NCBI GenBank assembly: GCA_028689025.1
Contig: JAQTXA010000001.1
Span: 186,001-250,000 of the forward strand
Direction of reading: 5' to 3'
Length of the DNA stretch: 64,000 nt
Source: Aliarcobacter sp.
Lineage (GTDB): Bacteria > Campylobacterota > Campylobacteria > Campylobacterales > Arcobacteraceae
The position numbers were made by a program, and so were the translations under genes. The notes under the pieces are model-generated. The model was given only the letters and a program-made list of their open reading frames with translations, was not told the DNA's origin and searched no databases. How positions within the stretch are numbered: the stretch's first letter is position 1; each line of letters starts with the position of its first letter. Shown here piece by piece: positions 36,975 through 46,972 of the stretch.

Positions 36975-38354
36975 TTAGTTATTTTTAAAACCTGAGTTTG
37001 TTCTTCTATTTTTTGTTACGCTAGATGCTGAATCACTTTTTTTAGAAGCAAATCTATTGTTGTTATTGCTTTTTGGTTTTGCAGATGAACTTTCTTCTTT
37101 TTTTCTTCCAAAAGGTTTTTTTGAACTAGAATTTGCATCTTTTGGTTTAGAAGTTCTATTTTGATTTGAACTATTACCTCTGTTTCCTCTATTTCCAATT
37201 GGCTCAGCTTTGATATTTGGGTCAACTTTAAATCCGATTGTTTCAATTTTTCTGATTTTTTGTTTGATTAATTTTTCAATTCCAAACAGATAATCATGTT
37301 CATCTACACAAACTAAAGATATAGCTTCACCTTCATTTCCAGCTCTTCCAGTTCTTCCGATTCTGTGAACATAATCTTCTGCAATATTTGGTAATTCGAA
37401 GTTTATTACATGTGGAAGATTGTCAATATCAATCCCACGTGCAGCGATATCAGTTGCTACTAGAACTCTTACATTTCCAGCTTTGAAATCATCTAATGCT
37501 TTTGTTCTTGCACCTTGTGATTTATTTCCATGAATCGCTGATGATGTGATTCCATCTTTTACAAGGGCTTCACTTAATTTGTTTGCACCATGTTTTGTTC
37601 TTGTGAAAACTAAAACTTGTTTCCAGTTGTTTTTATTAACTAAATGTAATAAAAGCTCTTTTTTTCTCTCCCTATCAACTAAATGAACAGTTTGCTCAAC
37701 TTTGTGAGAAGTGCTATTTGCAGTTGCAGCTTCTATTAAAACAGGAGAATTCAATAAACTATCTGCTAGTTTTTTAATATCATCTGAGAAAGTAGCTGAG
37801 AAAAGAAGATTTTGTCTTTGTTTTGGAATAATTGCTAGAACTTTTTTAATATCGTTTATAAATCCCATATCAAGCATTCTATCTGCTTCATCTAAAATAA
37901 AAAATTCGATTTTTGATAAATCTAAACAATCTTGAGAGATTAAATCAAGTAATCTTCCAGGAGTTGCAATTACAATATCAACACCTTTTCTTAAAAGTGC
38001 TTTTTGTGGGTTGATTCCAACTCCACCAAAAACAACAGCTGATTTAAAAGGAAGATATTTCCCATAAGTCTCAACACTTTGTGCAACTTGTGCTGCTAGT
38101 TCTCTTGTTGGAGTTAAAATAAGCGCTCTTACATGAGATTTTTTATCTTTATTATAAGCAGTTTTTAATCTTTGTAACAGTGGAAGTGTAAATCCAGCCG
38201 TTTTTCCAGTACCCGTTTGAGCAGCTGCTAGAACATCTTTATTTGATAAAATCACAGGAATTGATTTTGCTTGAATTGGAGTTGGCGTTGTATAACCCTC
38301 TTCTTTAATTGCACGAAGAAGTTCTGCGCATAAACCTAAGTTTGAAAATGACAT
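36975..38354 (-). CDS. rhlE: DEAD-box RNA helicase (RhlE-like)
   Basis: A 459-residue ATP-dependent RNA helicase. Motifs in order: Q motif (TPIQAKSIP), AAQTGTGKT (Walker A, about 43-51), [27 protein letters not shown] and [10 protein letters not shown]. After about residue 375 comes a basic, Asn/Ser/Lys-rich low-complexity tail typical of RhlE, likely for RNA contact. Such proteins remodel rRNA or mRNA, often at low temperature. A long leader of about 136 nt with hairpins precedes the start. Confidence 0.93.
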   Translation of the reverse strand: MSFSNLGLCAELLRAIKEEGYTTPTPIQAKSIPVILSNKDVLAAAQTGTGKTAGFTLPLLQRLKTAYNKDKKSHVRALILTPTRELAAQVAQSVETYGKYLPFKSAVVFGGVGINPQKALLRKGVDIVIATPGRLLDLISQDCLDLSKIEFFILDEADRMLDMGFINDIKKVLAIIPKQRQNLLFSATFSDDIKKLADSLLNSPVLIEAATANSTSHKVEQTVHLVDRERKKELLLHLVNKNNWKQVLVFTRTKHGANKLSEALVKDGITSSAIHGNKSQGARTKALDDFKAGNVRVLVATDIAARGIDIDNLPHVINFELPNIAEDYVHRIGRTGRAGNEGEAISLVCVDEHDYLFGIEKLIKQKIRKIETIGFKVDPNIKAEPIGNRGNRGNSSNQNRTSKPKDANSSSKKPFGRKKEESSSAKPKSNNNNRFASKKSDSASSVTKNRRTNSGFKNN

Positions 38355-38502
38355 AAGTACCTTGTTTTGTTATGAACCTATCAAAAGTTGTAAACTTGAG
38401 TTACGATCTAGGTTATATAATTTGAGTTTAGTTGAGTTGTAAATTGACTACAAAAACGAAGTCAGGCATAGACCGATGTATGCTGAAATTGTGCGGATTA
38501 TA
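38355..38502 (-). promoter_or_regulatory. Promoter and long structured leader of the rhlE-like gene
   Basis: On the minus strand a TATAAT lies at 38497-38502. The predicted transcript then carries a hairpin at its 5' end (CAGCATA / TATGCCTG, 38463-38485) and a nested structure nearer the gene (AACCTA 38375-38380 with TAGGTT 38409-38414, enclosing AAGTT-GTA-AACTT). Long structured leaders are common in cold-shock or autoregulated helicase genes. Confidence 0.45.
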
Positions 38503-38585
38503 GCATAAATATTGGATTAAAGGTGTTAAAAGAACTAAAAGAAAAATTTGAACTAAAGAATAATTATTTTCTTATCTTTTGATGA

Positions 38586-38591
38586 TATAAT
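38586..38591 (+). promoter_or_regulatory. Predicted -10 box of the ATPase-HNH cassette
   Basis: TATAAT 28 bp before the ATPase start at 38619. Confidence 0.5.
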
Positions 38592-38618
38592 TTATCCAAA
38601 TAATAATCAAGGTTTTTT

Positions 38619-40190
38619 ATGGAATTAGTTTATTTATGGGTTGATAGTTATAAAAATATTAAGAATCAGGGGTTTAATTTTTCACCTAGGTTTGAGTGTG
38701 AGTTTGATGGGGAAAATTTAACTATTACTGAAAAAGAAGATTATGTGAGTATTTTTCCTGATAATATTAATGTTACAGCTATTATTGGTGAAAATGGGAG
38801 TGGAAAAAGTAGTATATTAAATGCAATAATCAACTCTTCTGAAGATTATTTTCCAAAAGAAACAAATTATATTTTAGTTTTTAGTAATGAGAAAAGTGAA
38901 TATTATACTTCAAATTTCAATATACAAACAAAGATAAGTAAATGTACTAATAATGATTATAAAAATAGTTTGGTAGTATATTTAGATAGAGGAAATAATG
39001 ATAAACCAATTATAATTCAAAATATAAATAAATACAATCAAGAAGATTCTCAACAAGCTTTCAGAAATTATCAAGAAATAGACGTATCCAAAAAAAGAAT
39101 AGTTAGACTTCTTACTGTGGAAATAGGGAAAATTGATTCATCTTTTGAAATATCAACTTTTATGTATCTAGCAAATAAAATTACAATGAAATTAAAAATA
39201 AAAGAAGAACTAATTGGACGATACATTACTTTTTTTGCCAAAGATAGAGAAAAAATAGAAAAGCTATTTTTGACTATTGATGATCCAATACATCAAGTAT
39301 TGTTTCTTGAGGGTGTAACAAATAATATAAAAAATATAAATATTTTGAAAGACAAAGACAAATTAAAAGAACAATTGATTGAAAAAAACATAAAGTATAA
39401 AACTATTGATGCCGATATATCGAGAGTTTTACATGAACTAACATTTAATATTTCTGAACTAACTGATGATGAAAAAGATAAGTACATAAGAAAGCATAGT
39501 TATTTTTATCATTTGGATTTTGATTTAATAGATGAGAAAGAGAGACATTATAATGACTTAAGCCATGGAGAACAAATGATTTTTGGTCAATTGTTAAATT
39601 TATATTTTTATACTTTAGGAAAAGGGAATAATATTTTTTTATTTGATGAACCTGAAATATCATTGCATCCAGAATGGCAAAGAAAATATATGAATGAAAT
39701 ACTTAATTTATTAAAAAATACACCAAAAAATAATCATTTTATTTTTACTAGTCATTCACCATTTTTACTTTCAGATTTACCAAAAGAAAATGTGATATTT
39801 TTGCAAAAATACAAAAAAGATGAAAATAAAGACCAAAAAGAAGGTAATTGCAAAAATATAACAAAAGATATAAACATCAAAACTTTTGGAGCAAATATTC
39901 ATACTTTACTATCAAATGGATTTTTTATGAGTGATGGGCTTATGGGTGAGTTTGCAAAAAGTAAAATTACTGAGATTTTAGATTTTTTAAATGACAAAGA
40001 AAAGCTAAAAACTATTCAAGAAGATCAATTAGAATCTATTATTAAATCTATTGGTGAAGATTTTTTAAGAAATAAGCTTTTAAATTTATATCGTAACAAA
40101 TTTATTAAGGATGAAAAAGAAAAAGAAAAACATATATTAAAAAATAAAATTGAAGAATTACAAAAACAATATGATGAGTTAAATAAATGA
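38619..40190 (+). CDS. ABC-type ATPase of a Septu-like defence cassette (PtuA-like)
   Basis: A 523-residue cytosolic ATPase of the RecF/SMC-like ABC class. It has Walker A GENGSGKSS at 57-65, a signature motif in DLSHGEQMIFGQL near 310, Walker B and D-loop in FLFDEPEISLHPEWQ near 345, and an H-loop in FIFTSHSPFLLSD near 375. The C-terminus is a coiled coil with no TOPRIM domain, which argues against an OLD nuclease. Its stop overlaps the next start by 4 bp. ATPase plus HNH in this order matches Septu PtuA/PtuB; the pairing is seen, the defence role is inferred. Confidence 0.8.
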   Translation: MELVYLWVDSYKNIKNQGFNFSPRFECEFDGENLTITEKEDYVSIFPDNINVTAIIGENGSGKSSILNAIINSSEDYFPKETNYILVFSNEKSEYYTSNFNIQTKISKCTNNDYKNSLVVYLDRGNNDKPIIIQNINKYNQEDSQQAFRNYQEIDVSKKRIVRLLTVEIGKIDSSFEISTFMYLANKITMKLKIKEELIGRYITFFAKDREKIEKLFLTIDDPIHQVLFLEGVTNNIKNINILKDKDKLKEQLIEKNIKYKTIDADISRVLHELTFNISELTDDEKDKYIRKHSYFYHLDFDLIDEKERHYNDLSHGEQMIFGQLLNLYFYTLGKGNNIFLFDEPEISLHPEWQRKYMNEILNLLKNTPKNNHFIFTSHSPFLLSDLPKENVIFLQKYKKDENKDQKEGNCKNITKDINIKTFGANIHTLLSNGFFMSDGLMGEFAKSKITEILDFLNDKEKLKTIQEDQLESIIKSIGEDFLRNKLLNLYRNKFIKDEKEKEKHILKNKIEELQKQYDELNK

Positions 40191-41254
40191 TAGAGATTAA
40201 ACCCAATACTCTAGCTTGTGAAGAACATGCAAAATTTTTAAAACAAAAAATTGAAGGTAGAATAACAACTATACTAAAAGATAAAAAAGATATTTCAGTA
40301 AATGATGAAATAGTATCTTGTTTACTTTGTATTCAAAATAATTTAGAAATTATTCTTAGAGCAAATTCTGATGAATTGAAAAAAATCATAAAATTTTTTC
40401 AAATAAAATATCCTTGTATCGCAAAACAATATAAGGGAAAAGAATCTAAACCTCCTATTTATGAAATAGTTTATAATATTTTTGTAGAAAATGGATATGA
40501 TGATTATTTATCAAAAGTAGAAGTTGTGAAGCAAAAAGATAATCAAAAATTCAAAATTGAAAAAGAATATCATGCTTATAAATTAGTTGAAAATTTAGGG
40601 ATTAAAACTTGTCCTTATTGCAATAGAAGTTATATTTCATTTGTGAATGAAGATAAAGATGAAAAATCAAATAAAAAAACTCGTCCACAACTTGACCATT
40701 TTTATCCAAAGGCTATTTATCCATTTTTAGCTTGTAGTTTTTACAATCTAATTCCTAGTTGTAGTGCTTGTAATCATATGAAAAGTGCTGATGATAGTTT
40801 TGAAGATGAAAAAACTGGAGATTTAGTACATCCTTATAATGTAAAAAATAGTGATTTTACTTTTTCATATACTTTTGATAACCTTGATATTTTAAAATCT
40901 ATTGACAAAAAAAATATCAGATTTGAAGATGAAGAAAAAATCAAAATAACTCTTAATACAAAATATAAAAAAAATAATGAGTATTTTCAGATTGAAACTA
41001 TTTATCAAAATCATAAAGATATAGTAATTGAACTTATTTTAAAAGAGATAAATTATCCAAAAAGTTACATAGATGAGCTTATAAAAAATGGCTTTGGCAC
41101 AGAAGAAGAGATTTATCGATTTATTTTTTCAAACTATTTAGAAAATGACAAATTACATCAACGACCACTTAGTAAACTAACTCGTGATATAGTCGAAGAA
41201 TTGGGGATTTCTTATAAAATAGAATTAGCTATAAATGAGAAAGACCTCATTTAA
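40187..41254 (+). CDS. HNH endonuclease of a Septu-like defence cassette (PtuB-like)
   Basis: A 355-residue protein with a zinc-bound HNH core: CPYC at 142-145, LDHFYPK with D170-H171, YNLIPS with N187 and CSAC at 192-195. The surrounding pattern (CPYCNRSYI, DHFYPK, PFLACSFYNLIPSC) is that of the HNH family seen in retron-associated and PtuB nucleases. It is longer than a typical PtuB, with an N-terminal helical region of about 135 residues and about 150 residues after the HNH core that I do not recognise. Its last codons form the operon terminator. Confidence 0.8.
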   Translation: MIEIKPNTLACEEHAKFLKQKIEGRITTILKDKKDISVNDEIVSCLLCIQNNLEIILRANSDELKKIIKFFQIKYPCIAKQYKGKESKPPIYEIVYNIFVENGYDDYLSKVEVVKQKDNQKFKIEKEYHAYKLVENLGIKTCPYCNRSYISFVNEDKDEKSNKKTRPQLDHFYPKAIYPFLACSFYNLIPSCSACNHMKSADDSFEDEKTGDLVHPYNVKNSDFTFSYTFDNLDILKSIDKKNIRFEDEEKIKITLNTKYKKNNEYFQIETIYQNHKDIVIELILKEINYPKSYIDELIKNGFGTEEEIYRFIFSNYLENDKLHQRPLSKLTRDIVEELGISYKIELAINEKDLI

Positions 41255-41264
41255 TAGCTTTTTT
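41228..41264 (+). terminator. Intrinsic terminator embedded in the end of the HNH gene
   Basis: GCTATAAATGAG - AAAGAC - CTCATTTAATAGC (one bulged base) followed by TTTTTT. The stem contains the TAA stop codon at 41252-41254. Confidence 0.82.
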
Positions 41265-41276
41265 GAGTGTTTTATT

Positions 41277-41705
41277 TTACGCTTCTTCCGTCACATAAAA
41301 TGTAGTTTTACCATTTTTAGGGTCAAAATTTACACCATCTTTTGAAATATATGTATTTATGATTTTTCTAGCTTTTACAAATGAACTTGCATTTCCTATC
41401 TCTTCTCTTTTATCTGCTGGTGTGATTACTGTTTTGTCATAACCTTTTGCAAATTTTTTAGCAACACTTGGGTCTTGAAATGTATATTTAACAATATCAA
41501 TATCTCTTTTTACATCGATTGTTGCTTTTTTCTTTTCATCTTCAAATCTTAAAATTCTGTTTCCATTTGATGAGATTTTCATTGTAGTTGCAGTTTCAAT
41601 ATTTTCTGTATCTTCAACAATTACATACTCTTTTCCATTTATTAATAATATTTCATCATCTATTTTTTTAATCTCTTTGATTATTGTTTTTTTGCCTTTT
41701 GCCAT
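41277..41705 (-). CDS. Hypothetical protein
   Basis: A 142-residue soluble protein with a basic N-terminus (AKGKKTIIKEIKKI), predicted beta-rich first half and a helical centre (DPSVAKKFAKGYDK). No signal peptide, cysteine or membrane helix. A clear AAGGG ribosome site lies 6 bases before the ATG. It converges with the ATPase-HNH cassette but is on the other strand and shows no sign of belonging to it. No family recognised. Confidence 0.65.
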   Translation of the reverse strand: MAKGKKTIIKEIKKIDDEILLINGKEYVIVEDTENIETATTMKISSNGNRILRFEDEKKKATIDVKRDIDIVKYTFQDPSVAKKFAKGYDKTVITPADKREEIGNASSFVKARKIINTYISKDGVNFDPKNGKTTFYVTEEA

Positions 41706-41787
41706 TTATAACCCTTTGTATATTTTCTATTGATTTCGTATTGTAGCTAATATTTACGCCCTATTCTTGGAATATAAAATTTTCAGC

Positions 41788-41793
41788 TATAAT
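41788..41793 (+). promoter_or_regulatory. Predicted -10 box of the ycaO gene
   Basis: TTTTCAGCTATAAT, an extended -10, 47 bp before the ATG at 41840. Confidence 0.5.
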
Positions 41794-41839
41794 GAATACC
41801 TTTTATAGAAAAATCAACAAGAAGAAAGAACAAAATTAA

Positions 41840-43465
41840 ATGAATTTATTATCAAAAAATAGCCCAGTAGAACAATCAATTAATAAAATGAAAGCTGTAT
41901 TAAAAGATGTAGGTTGTGAAGCCTCATTTTCACAAGAAAAACACCCTTTAGAAAACTGCTTTTCAGTAAACTTAGCTTCAAATGAAGCACCAAATTATAT
42001 CTATTCAAATGGAAAAGGAGTAATTTCAGACGCTTCAATTGCAAGTGCTTATGGAGAATACATCGAAAGATTACAAACTAACAACTTTTTTATAGATTTC
42101 CATTTACCAAATAGAAAATATTATCCAGATGAAGTTGCATTTGATTTTGGAGGAGATTATTTAAATCCTGAATTAAAAAAGATTTATGATGCAGATGGAG
42201 AATTAGAACCAAAAGATTTAGTGGATTTTAACAGTGATTATATGGATAAAATCGTGGCACTTCCTTTTATCAAAGAATCAACAAAAGAAAAAACATATAT
42301 CCCAATAAATATCTTAAGTAACCTTTTTGTGAGCAACGGACTTGCAACTGGAAACACAGCAAATGAAGCAAAAGTTCAAGCACTTAGTGAAATCTTTGAA
42401 AGATATGCAAAAATTGCTATTATCAAAGAGGGATATGCACTTCCACAATTTCCTGATGAAGTTGTAAAATCATTTCCAAAAGTTTATAAAGATGCTCAAA
42501 CTTTAAGAGATTTAGGTTATATAATTGAAATCTTAGATGCAAGTTTAGGTGGAGTTTTCCCTGTAACTGCAATTTCACTAATAAACACTAAAAACAATAC
42601 TCTGTTTGTATCTTTTGGAGCGCACCCTATTTTAGAAGTTAGCCTTGAGCGAACTATGACAGAACTTATGCAAGGAAGAGATTTAACAAACCTTGATGCT
42701 TTTGAAATTCCTACTTTTGATATGAGTTTAGTGGCTGATAGTTTTAACTTAGAAGCTCACTTTATTGATTCAAATGGAAAATTAGGTTTCCCATTTTTAA
42801 GCTCTAAAAAAAGTTTTGAATACGCTCCTTGGAAATATGAAGGGAATGGAAGTGATGATGAATACGCATTTTTACTTGATATTTTAAACTCTCAAAATAG
42901 AGAAATGTATGTAAGAGAATATACATATTTAGACTTTTATTCTTGTCAAATGATTGTTCCAAATTTCTCAGAAGTTTATCCACTTGATGACATGGTTTAC
43001 AACAATAAAAACAATGGAAAACTTATCCGTGATATGGTTTTAAACTTTGAAAAATATGATACAAACGAGATTTTAGACACTCTTGATAGTTTAGATGATT
43101 CATTAAATATGCAACTTTACATTGGTGTAATTTTTGAAGAAAACTTCACAATGGGAGATTTCAAAGCTCAAATGTTACTTCTTTTAGAAGAGTATGATGA
43201 TGCTTTAGAAATTTTAGAGTTTGGAAACAATAAATTAGGTCATTTAGTATGTCAATTAATCAGAATGAATAATGATGGATTAGAATGGGATGATTATGAA
43301 ACAGCTTTAAATAATGTTTATGGAAAAGAAAAAATCCAAAAAGCAGTAAATATTTTAGAAGGGAAAGATTTTTTAATCAATAGAACTTTACACAAAGATT
43401 ATAACAATATGTTGTCAATGTTTGATAAATTAGAAGTAAAAAAATTGGCTTTTTATAAAAATTAA
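41840..43465 (+). CDS. ycaO: YcaO family protein (RimO accessory factor-like)
   Basis: A 541-residue ATP-dependent cyclodehydratase-fold protein resembling E. coli YcaO, which aids RimO in thiomethylation of ribosomal protein S12. The N-terminal YcaO domain has SDASIASAYGEYIERLQ, NGLATGNTANEAKVQALSEI with FERYAK (ATP/Mg site) and SFGAHPILEVSLERTMTELM. A C-terminal helical repeat-like region covers about 420-541. No peptide substrate or partner cyclase is nearby, so a natural-product role is unlikely. It has an extended -10 promoter. Confidence 0.88.
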   Translation: MNLLSKNSPVEQSINKMKAVLKDVGCEASFSQEKHPLENCFSVNLASNEAPNYIYSNGKGVISDASIASAYGEYIERLQTNNFFIDFHLPNRKYYPDEVAFDFGGDYLNPELKKIYDADGELEPKDLVDFNSDYMDKIVALPFIKESTKEKTYIPINILSNLFVSNGLATGNTANEAKVQALSEIFERYAKIAIIKEGYALPQFPDEVVKSFPKVYKDAQTLRDLGYIIEILDASLGGVFPVTAISLINTKNNTLFVSFGAHPILEVSLERTMTELMQGRDLTNLDAFEIPTFDMSLVADSFNLEAHFIDSNGKLGFPFLSSKKSFEYAPWKYEGNGSDDEYAFLLDILNSQNREMYVREYTYLDFYSCQMIVPNFSEVYPLDDMVYNNKNNGKLIRDMVLNFEKYDTNEILDTLDSLDDSLNMQLYIGVIFEENFTMGDFKAQMLLLLEEYDDALEILEFGNNKLGHLVCQLIRMNNDGLEWDDYETALNNVYGKEKIQKAVNILEGKDFLINRTLHKDYNNMLSMFDKLEVKKLAFYKN

Positions 43466-43511
43466 TTAGTTATAATCAACAAAAATTTAATACATTAACA
43501 AAGGAAATTAT

Positions 43512-43889
43512 ATGCAATATATGGAAGTGACAAATAAAAGTGTACAAGAAGTTATCGATTCTCTAAAAGAAGTTACAGCTAAATATAAATACGGAATTCA
43601 ACATATTCACAATGTAAAAGAGACTTTAAAATCAAAGGGAATAGATTTAGGAAATGAGTGTCAAATAGTTGATATTTGTAATCCTATTGTTGCTGAAAAA
43701 TTTTTAACTGAAGATATGTCACTTTCAATTATCATGCCTTGTAAAATCTCTGTTTACACTCAAGATGGAGAAACTATGATTGCGATGAACTCTTTAGTTC
43801 AATTGGTTGATGATATAAACCCTGATTTAATTGAACTAGCTCAAGAAGTTCAAGAACAATTATTAGAGATGATTGACGAAGTAAAATAA
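43512..43889 (+). CDS. DUF302 domain protein
   Basis: A 125-residue cytosolic protein fitting the DUF302 fold: an N-terminal helix (SVQEVIDSLKEVTAKYKYG), then IVDICNPIVAEKFLTEDMSL and IIMPCKISVYTQDGE, where the family's Asn-Pro and Pro-Cys motifs are kept. Function unknown; some members respond to metals. A TATAAT lies at 43471-43476 and an AAAGGA ribosome site precedes the ATG. The next gene begins immediately after the stop codon. Confidence 0.78.
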   Translation: MQYMEVTNKSVQEVIDSLKEVTAKYKYGIQHIHNVKETLKSKGIDLGNECQIVDICNPIVAEKFLTEDMSLSIIMPCKISVYTQDGETMIAMNSLVQLVDDINPDLIELAQEVQEQLLEMIDEVK

Positions 43890-44363
43890 ATGTTTACAAT
43901 GATAGAAGCAAGTAGTGTAAATAGTGTTTCTCAACTAATACAACTCTCAGTTGCACCTGTATTTTTACTTGCAGGTGTAGCTGGATTGTTAAATGTTTTT
44001 ACAGGAAGACTTTCACGAATTATAGACAAAGTTGATAAATTAGATAAATATGAAGATGAAAATCAAAAACTTTTAAATAATGAAGAGAGCATATTAAAAT
44101 TTAAAGAGCGTAGAAAATTTCTTACAATGAGAATGAAAAATACAAATCTTGCCATACTATTTTGTACAAGCACAGGGCTATTAATTGCAATGGTGATAGT
44201 TACTATGTTTTTAAGTGCAATATTTCAATTTAAAGACTCTTTATTGATAGTTATTCTATTTATTGCAGCAATGCTTTGTTTGATTACATCTTTATTTTTA
44301 TTTTTAAGAGAGATTTTTTACACAACTTCTTTTATAAAAAGCAAAAAAACTTATATCCCATAA
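43890..44363 (+). CDS. DUF2721 membrane protein
   Basis: A 157-residue inner-membrane protein with three predicted helices. The N-terminal family motif is QLIQLSVAPVFLLAGVAGLL followed by NVFTGRLSRIIDKVDKL; the loop between the first and second helix is charged and probably cytosolic. Function unknown. Its ATG lies directly after the stop of the DUF302 gene, and the Rof-like gene follows 16 bp after it, so the three form an operon. Confidence 0.8.
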   Translation: MFTMIEASSVNSVSQLIQLSVAPVFLLAGVAGLLNVFTGRLSRIIDKVDKLDKYEDENQKLLNNEESILKFKERRKFLTMRMKNTNLAILFCTSTGLLIAMVIVTMFLSAIFQFKDSLLIVILFIAAMLCLITSLFLFLREIFYTTSFIKSKKTYIP

Positions 44364-44379
44364 AAGGAAAATAACACCT

Positions 44380-44610
44380 ATGTACACTCCAATTTCATGC
44401 GAATTTTTTGACCAATTAAATGTGGCAATGCAAAGAAAAATTCCCTCAACTGTTGTTTATTTAGAAAATGATGAAAAAAAGACTACTAAAGGTTTGATAG
44501 AAACTATGAGTGTAATCGATGGAATCGAATATTTGATTATGAACAAAAAAGAGCAAATAAGACTTGATACTGTTTTAACTTTTAATGGAAGACGACATAG
44601 AGAAGAGTAA
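44380..44610 (+). CDS. Rof-like (Rho-binding antiterminator) protein
   Basis: A 76-residue Sm-like-fold candidate. The pattern YTPISCEFFDQLNVAMQ near the start and EYLIMNKKEQIRLDTVLTF near the end parallels E. coli Rof (YQPINCDDYDNLELACQ and a matching RLDKITSF end), which binds Rho and blocks termination. The match is by eye. If real, it links this small operon to transcription termination control. It ends at a hairpin shared with the chemoreceptor gene. Confidence 0.65.
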   Translation: MYTPISCEFFDQLNVAMQRKIPSTVVYLENDEKKTTKGLIETMSVIDGIEYLIMNKKEQIRLDTVLTFNGRRHREE

Positions 44611-44630
44611 AAGAGCAAAAGCCCTTTTAC
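44607..44630. terminator. Terminator between convergent genes
   Basis: GTAAAAGAGC - AAAA - GCCCTTTTAC (one mismatch), overlapping the Rof-like stop codon and followed by TTTT. Confidence 0.65.
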
Positions 44631-44637
44631 TTTTGTA

Positions 44638-46869
44638 TTAAAATGAATTTTTACCGTTAAACTCTTTTGCATCAGCTTGAACGATTATTGTGTTAGAAAT
44701 ATCTAATGTCTCTTTTGCAATATCATTAGCTTCTGAAGCATTTTGTGCATTTTGTTGAGTAATTTGATCTAAATTATTAACAGCATCATTTATTTGAACC
44801 ATACCAATTGATTGCTCTTTACTAGCTGTCGTAACATTTTCAATTAACTCTAAAGTTGTTGATATATTTTTATTTAATTCTGAATATCCCTCTATCATAT
44901 CTGAAGCAATATTTTTACCCTCTTGAGTTTTTTTCTGTGCATTTGAAACTAACTCTTTAATTTGTTTAGCTGCTTCTGCACTTCTACTTGCAAGGGTTCT
45001 TACTTCTCCTGCAACAACAGCAAAACCTTTTCCAGCTTCACCAGCAGTTGCAGCTTCAACGGCTGCATTTAAAGAAAGAATATTTGTTTGGAATGCAATT
45101 TGGTCAATAACAGTAATTGCTTCAGTAATCGCAGTTGTTTGTGCATTAATATCTTCCATTGAAAGAACTGTTTTATTAGCTAATGCTTGTCCTAAAGAGA
45201 TTGATTCTTTTACTTTATTTCCATAATTAGCCATATTTATTGCAGTTTGAGTATTGTTTTTAATATTTGAAGTTATCTCTTCTAAAGAGGCCGCTGTCTC
45301 TTCTAAAGATGCTGCTTGAGAATTTGCAGCTTTTGCAATTCCTTGCATATTTTTACTTAAGTGATTTGCATTTTCACTTAAAACAATTCCTGTTTTTTTA
45401 TTTTCTAATAAAGTTTGAGTAATAACTTCACCTAAAATATTTACATCTTTTTCAAGTTCTTTTATTATTCCCTCCAGATTATTTTCTGCTAAATTTGGTC
45501 TAAAATCTAGTTTTGAATAAGAAGTTAATACTTTTAATATATTTGAAACATTACTATTTAGAGTTCCTAACATTTCATTAATAATATTTTTTAATTCATT
45601 TAATGATGGATTATTTGAACCTTGTTCAATTTTTGAATCTAAATACCCTTTATTTATTTGATTTGCAACTCGAATTGTATCTGCAATTAAAGCTCTATCT
45701 TTTTGAATATTTATTTTAGTATTTTCAATATTCTTATTTATAATCTCAGACATCATTCCTAATTCATCATTTGAATGTACTCTAATTAATTCAATATCAT
45801 CTCTTTCAAAATTTATAAATGCAAAGAAATTTTCAACTCCTCTTTTAACAGAATCAACATCTATTAAAATTGTAAAAGCAATAGTTCTTGCTAAAATCAT
45901 AGTTAAGGCGATACCTAATACACTTAAAAATCCAAAAACAATCATATTACTTTGAGAATCATTCATTTCATCATCAATTGTAACTATTAAATTATTTGCA
46001 ATAAAATCTTCAACTTTTTTTAATAAATTAATTTTCTCAGTAATTTTCGTAAACCAATATTGAGGTTCAACTCCAAAATTTGAATCAACATCACTATAAA
46101 GTGCAATTTTTCTCATTCTTTCAACTTCATCAATTGATTCACCTTTCATACTATCTGTATAAAATTTCATTATAGAAGAATCACTAACTTTTAGAAATGA
46201 GTCTAAATATGCATTTTGTTCTGCAATTAATGTATAGAATTTTGATTTCATACCAGCAGCAAAGTTATTTCTAGCAAATGTATTTGTACCAATTGCACGT
46301 TCAATTCCAGCTCTTTCTTTTGATAATAAAAAGTTCATATAAGATACTAACTCTTGAGATACTTTTGCATTTGTTGATAGTTTTGTAATTGTTCCAATAA
46401 CATTTAACAATAATTTATTAGCTTCTGTGTAATAAGTAATTGCTGGTGTAGTTTCTATTGAAAGAGAAGAGACATTAGTTCTTATATTTGATAGATTTGA
46501 AAGTTGCTTTAATCCATTGTTTAAGTTTTCACTAAACTCTGAACCATAAGCATCTTTATTGAATTCGTTTAAAAAAAGATTTAAATCTTTAATTTTTTCA
46601 TCTACACTTATTCTTTGTGTAGGTAATTCTGATTTAAACTTTTCACCTTTACTTCCTAAAAATCCTGCTGTCATACCTCGCTCTTTTTGAGTTTCATGAA
46701 CTAAAGCACCAATTTTTGTTGAAAGATTTACTACAGCATCTAAACTTCTTAAGTTTTTAGATATGTAGAATGAATCAAAAGCAAGTTTTGCTGCTAATAA
46801 TATAACAACCGTTAAAGGTATCATCATAATTAAAATTAGCTTTTGTTTTATAGATAGTCTATTTAGCAT
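44638..46869 (-). CDS. Methyl-accepting chemotaxis protein with NIT sensor domain
   Basis: A 743-residue chemoreceptor. Order: membrane helix about 12-30; periplasmic NIT (nitrate/nitrite-sensing-type) domain about 45-290 with [18 protein letters not shown]; second helix about 305-325; HAMP-like linker; and a cytosolic signalling domain with the hairpin tip [20 protein letters not shown] followed by [17 protein letters not shown]. No C-terminal CheR-binding pentapeptide is visible. A good GGAG ribosome site precedes the ATG. It probably steers taxis toward nitrate or related acceptors; the ligand is inferred from the domain. Confidence 0.9.
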   Translation of the reverse strand: MLNRLSIKQKLILIMMIPLTVVILLAAKLAFDSFYISKNLRSLDAVVNLSTKIGALVHETQKERGMTAGFLGSKGEKFKSELPTQRISVDEKIKDLNLFLNEFNKDAYGSEFSENLNNGLKQLSNLSNIRTNVSSLSIETTPAITYYTEANKLLLNVIGTITKLSTNAKVSQELVSYMNFLLSKERAGIERAIGTNTFARNNFAAGMKSKFYTLIAEQNAYLDSFLKVSDSSIMKFYTDSMKGESIDEVERMRKIALYSDVDSNFGVEPQYWFTKITEKINLLKKVEDFIANNLIVTIDDEMNDSQSNMIVFGFLSVLGIALTMILARTIAFTILIDVDSVKRGVENFFAFINFERDDIELIRVHSNDELGMMSEIINKNIENTKINIQKDRALIADTIRVANQINKGYLDSKIEQGSNNPSLNELKNIINEMLGTLNSNVSNILKVLTSYSKLDFRPNLAENNLEGIIKELEKDVNILGEVITQTLLENKKTGIVLSENANHLSKNMQGIAKAANSQAASLEETAASLEEITSNIKNNTQTAINMANYGNKVKESISLGQALANKTVLSMEDINAQTTAITEAITVIDQIAFQTNILSLNAAVEAATAGEAGKGFAVVAGEVRTLASRSAEAAKQIKELVSNAQKKTQEGKNIASDMIEGYSELNKNISTTLELIENVTTASKEQSIGMVQINDAVNNLDQITQQNAQNASEANDIAKETLDISNTIIVQADAKEFNGKNSF

Positions 46870-46972
46870 TATTTCTCCGCTAGTATTTTTTTTAATACTA
46901 TCAGAATTTATTATTATTTTTTTTGACTCATATCAATAATTGTTTTTTAGGTATTATAGAAGAATAAATATA

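Noticed and set aside
38619..41254. A retron because of the retron-type HNH nuclease
   Set aside because: No reverse transcriptase or structured msr/msd region is visible in the flanks, and the RNase H gene at 47351 is an unrelated, separate gene.
41277..41705. Third gene of the ATPase-HNH cassette
   Set aside because: It is on the opposite strand, separated from the cassette by a strong terminator, and has its own ribosome site.
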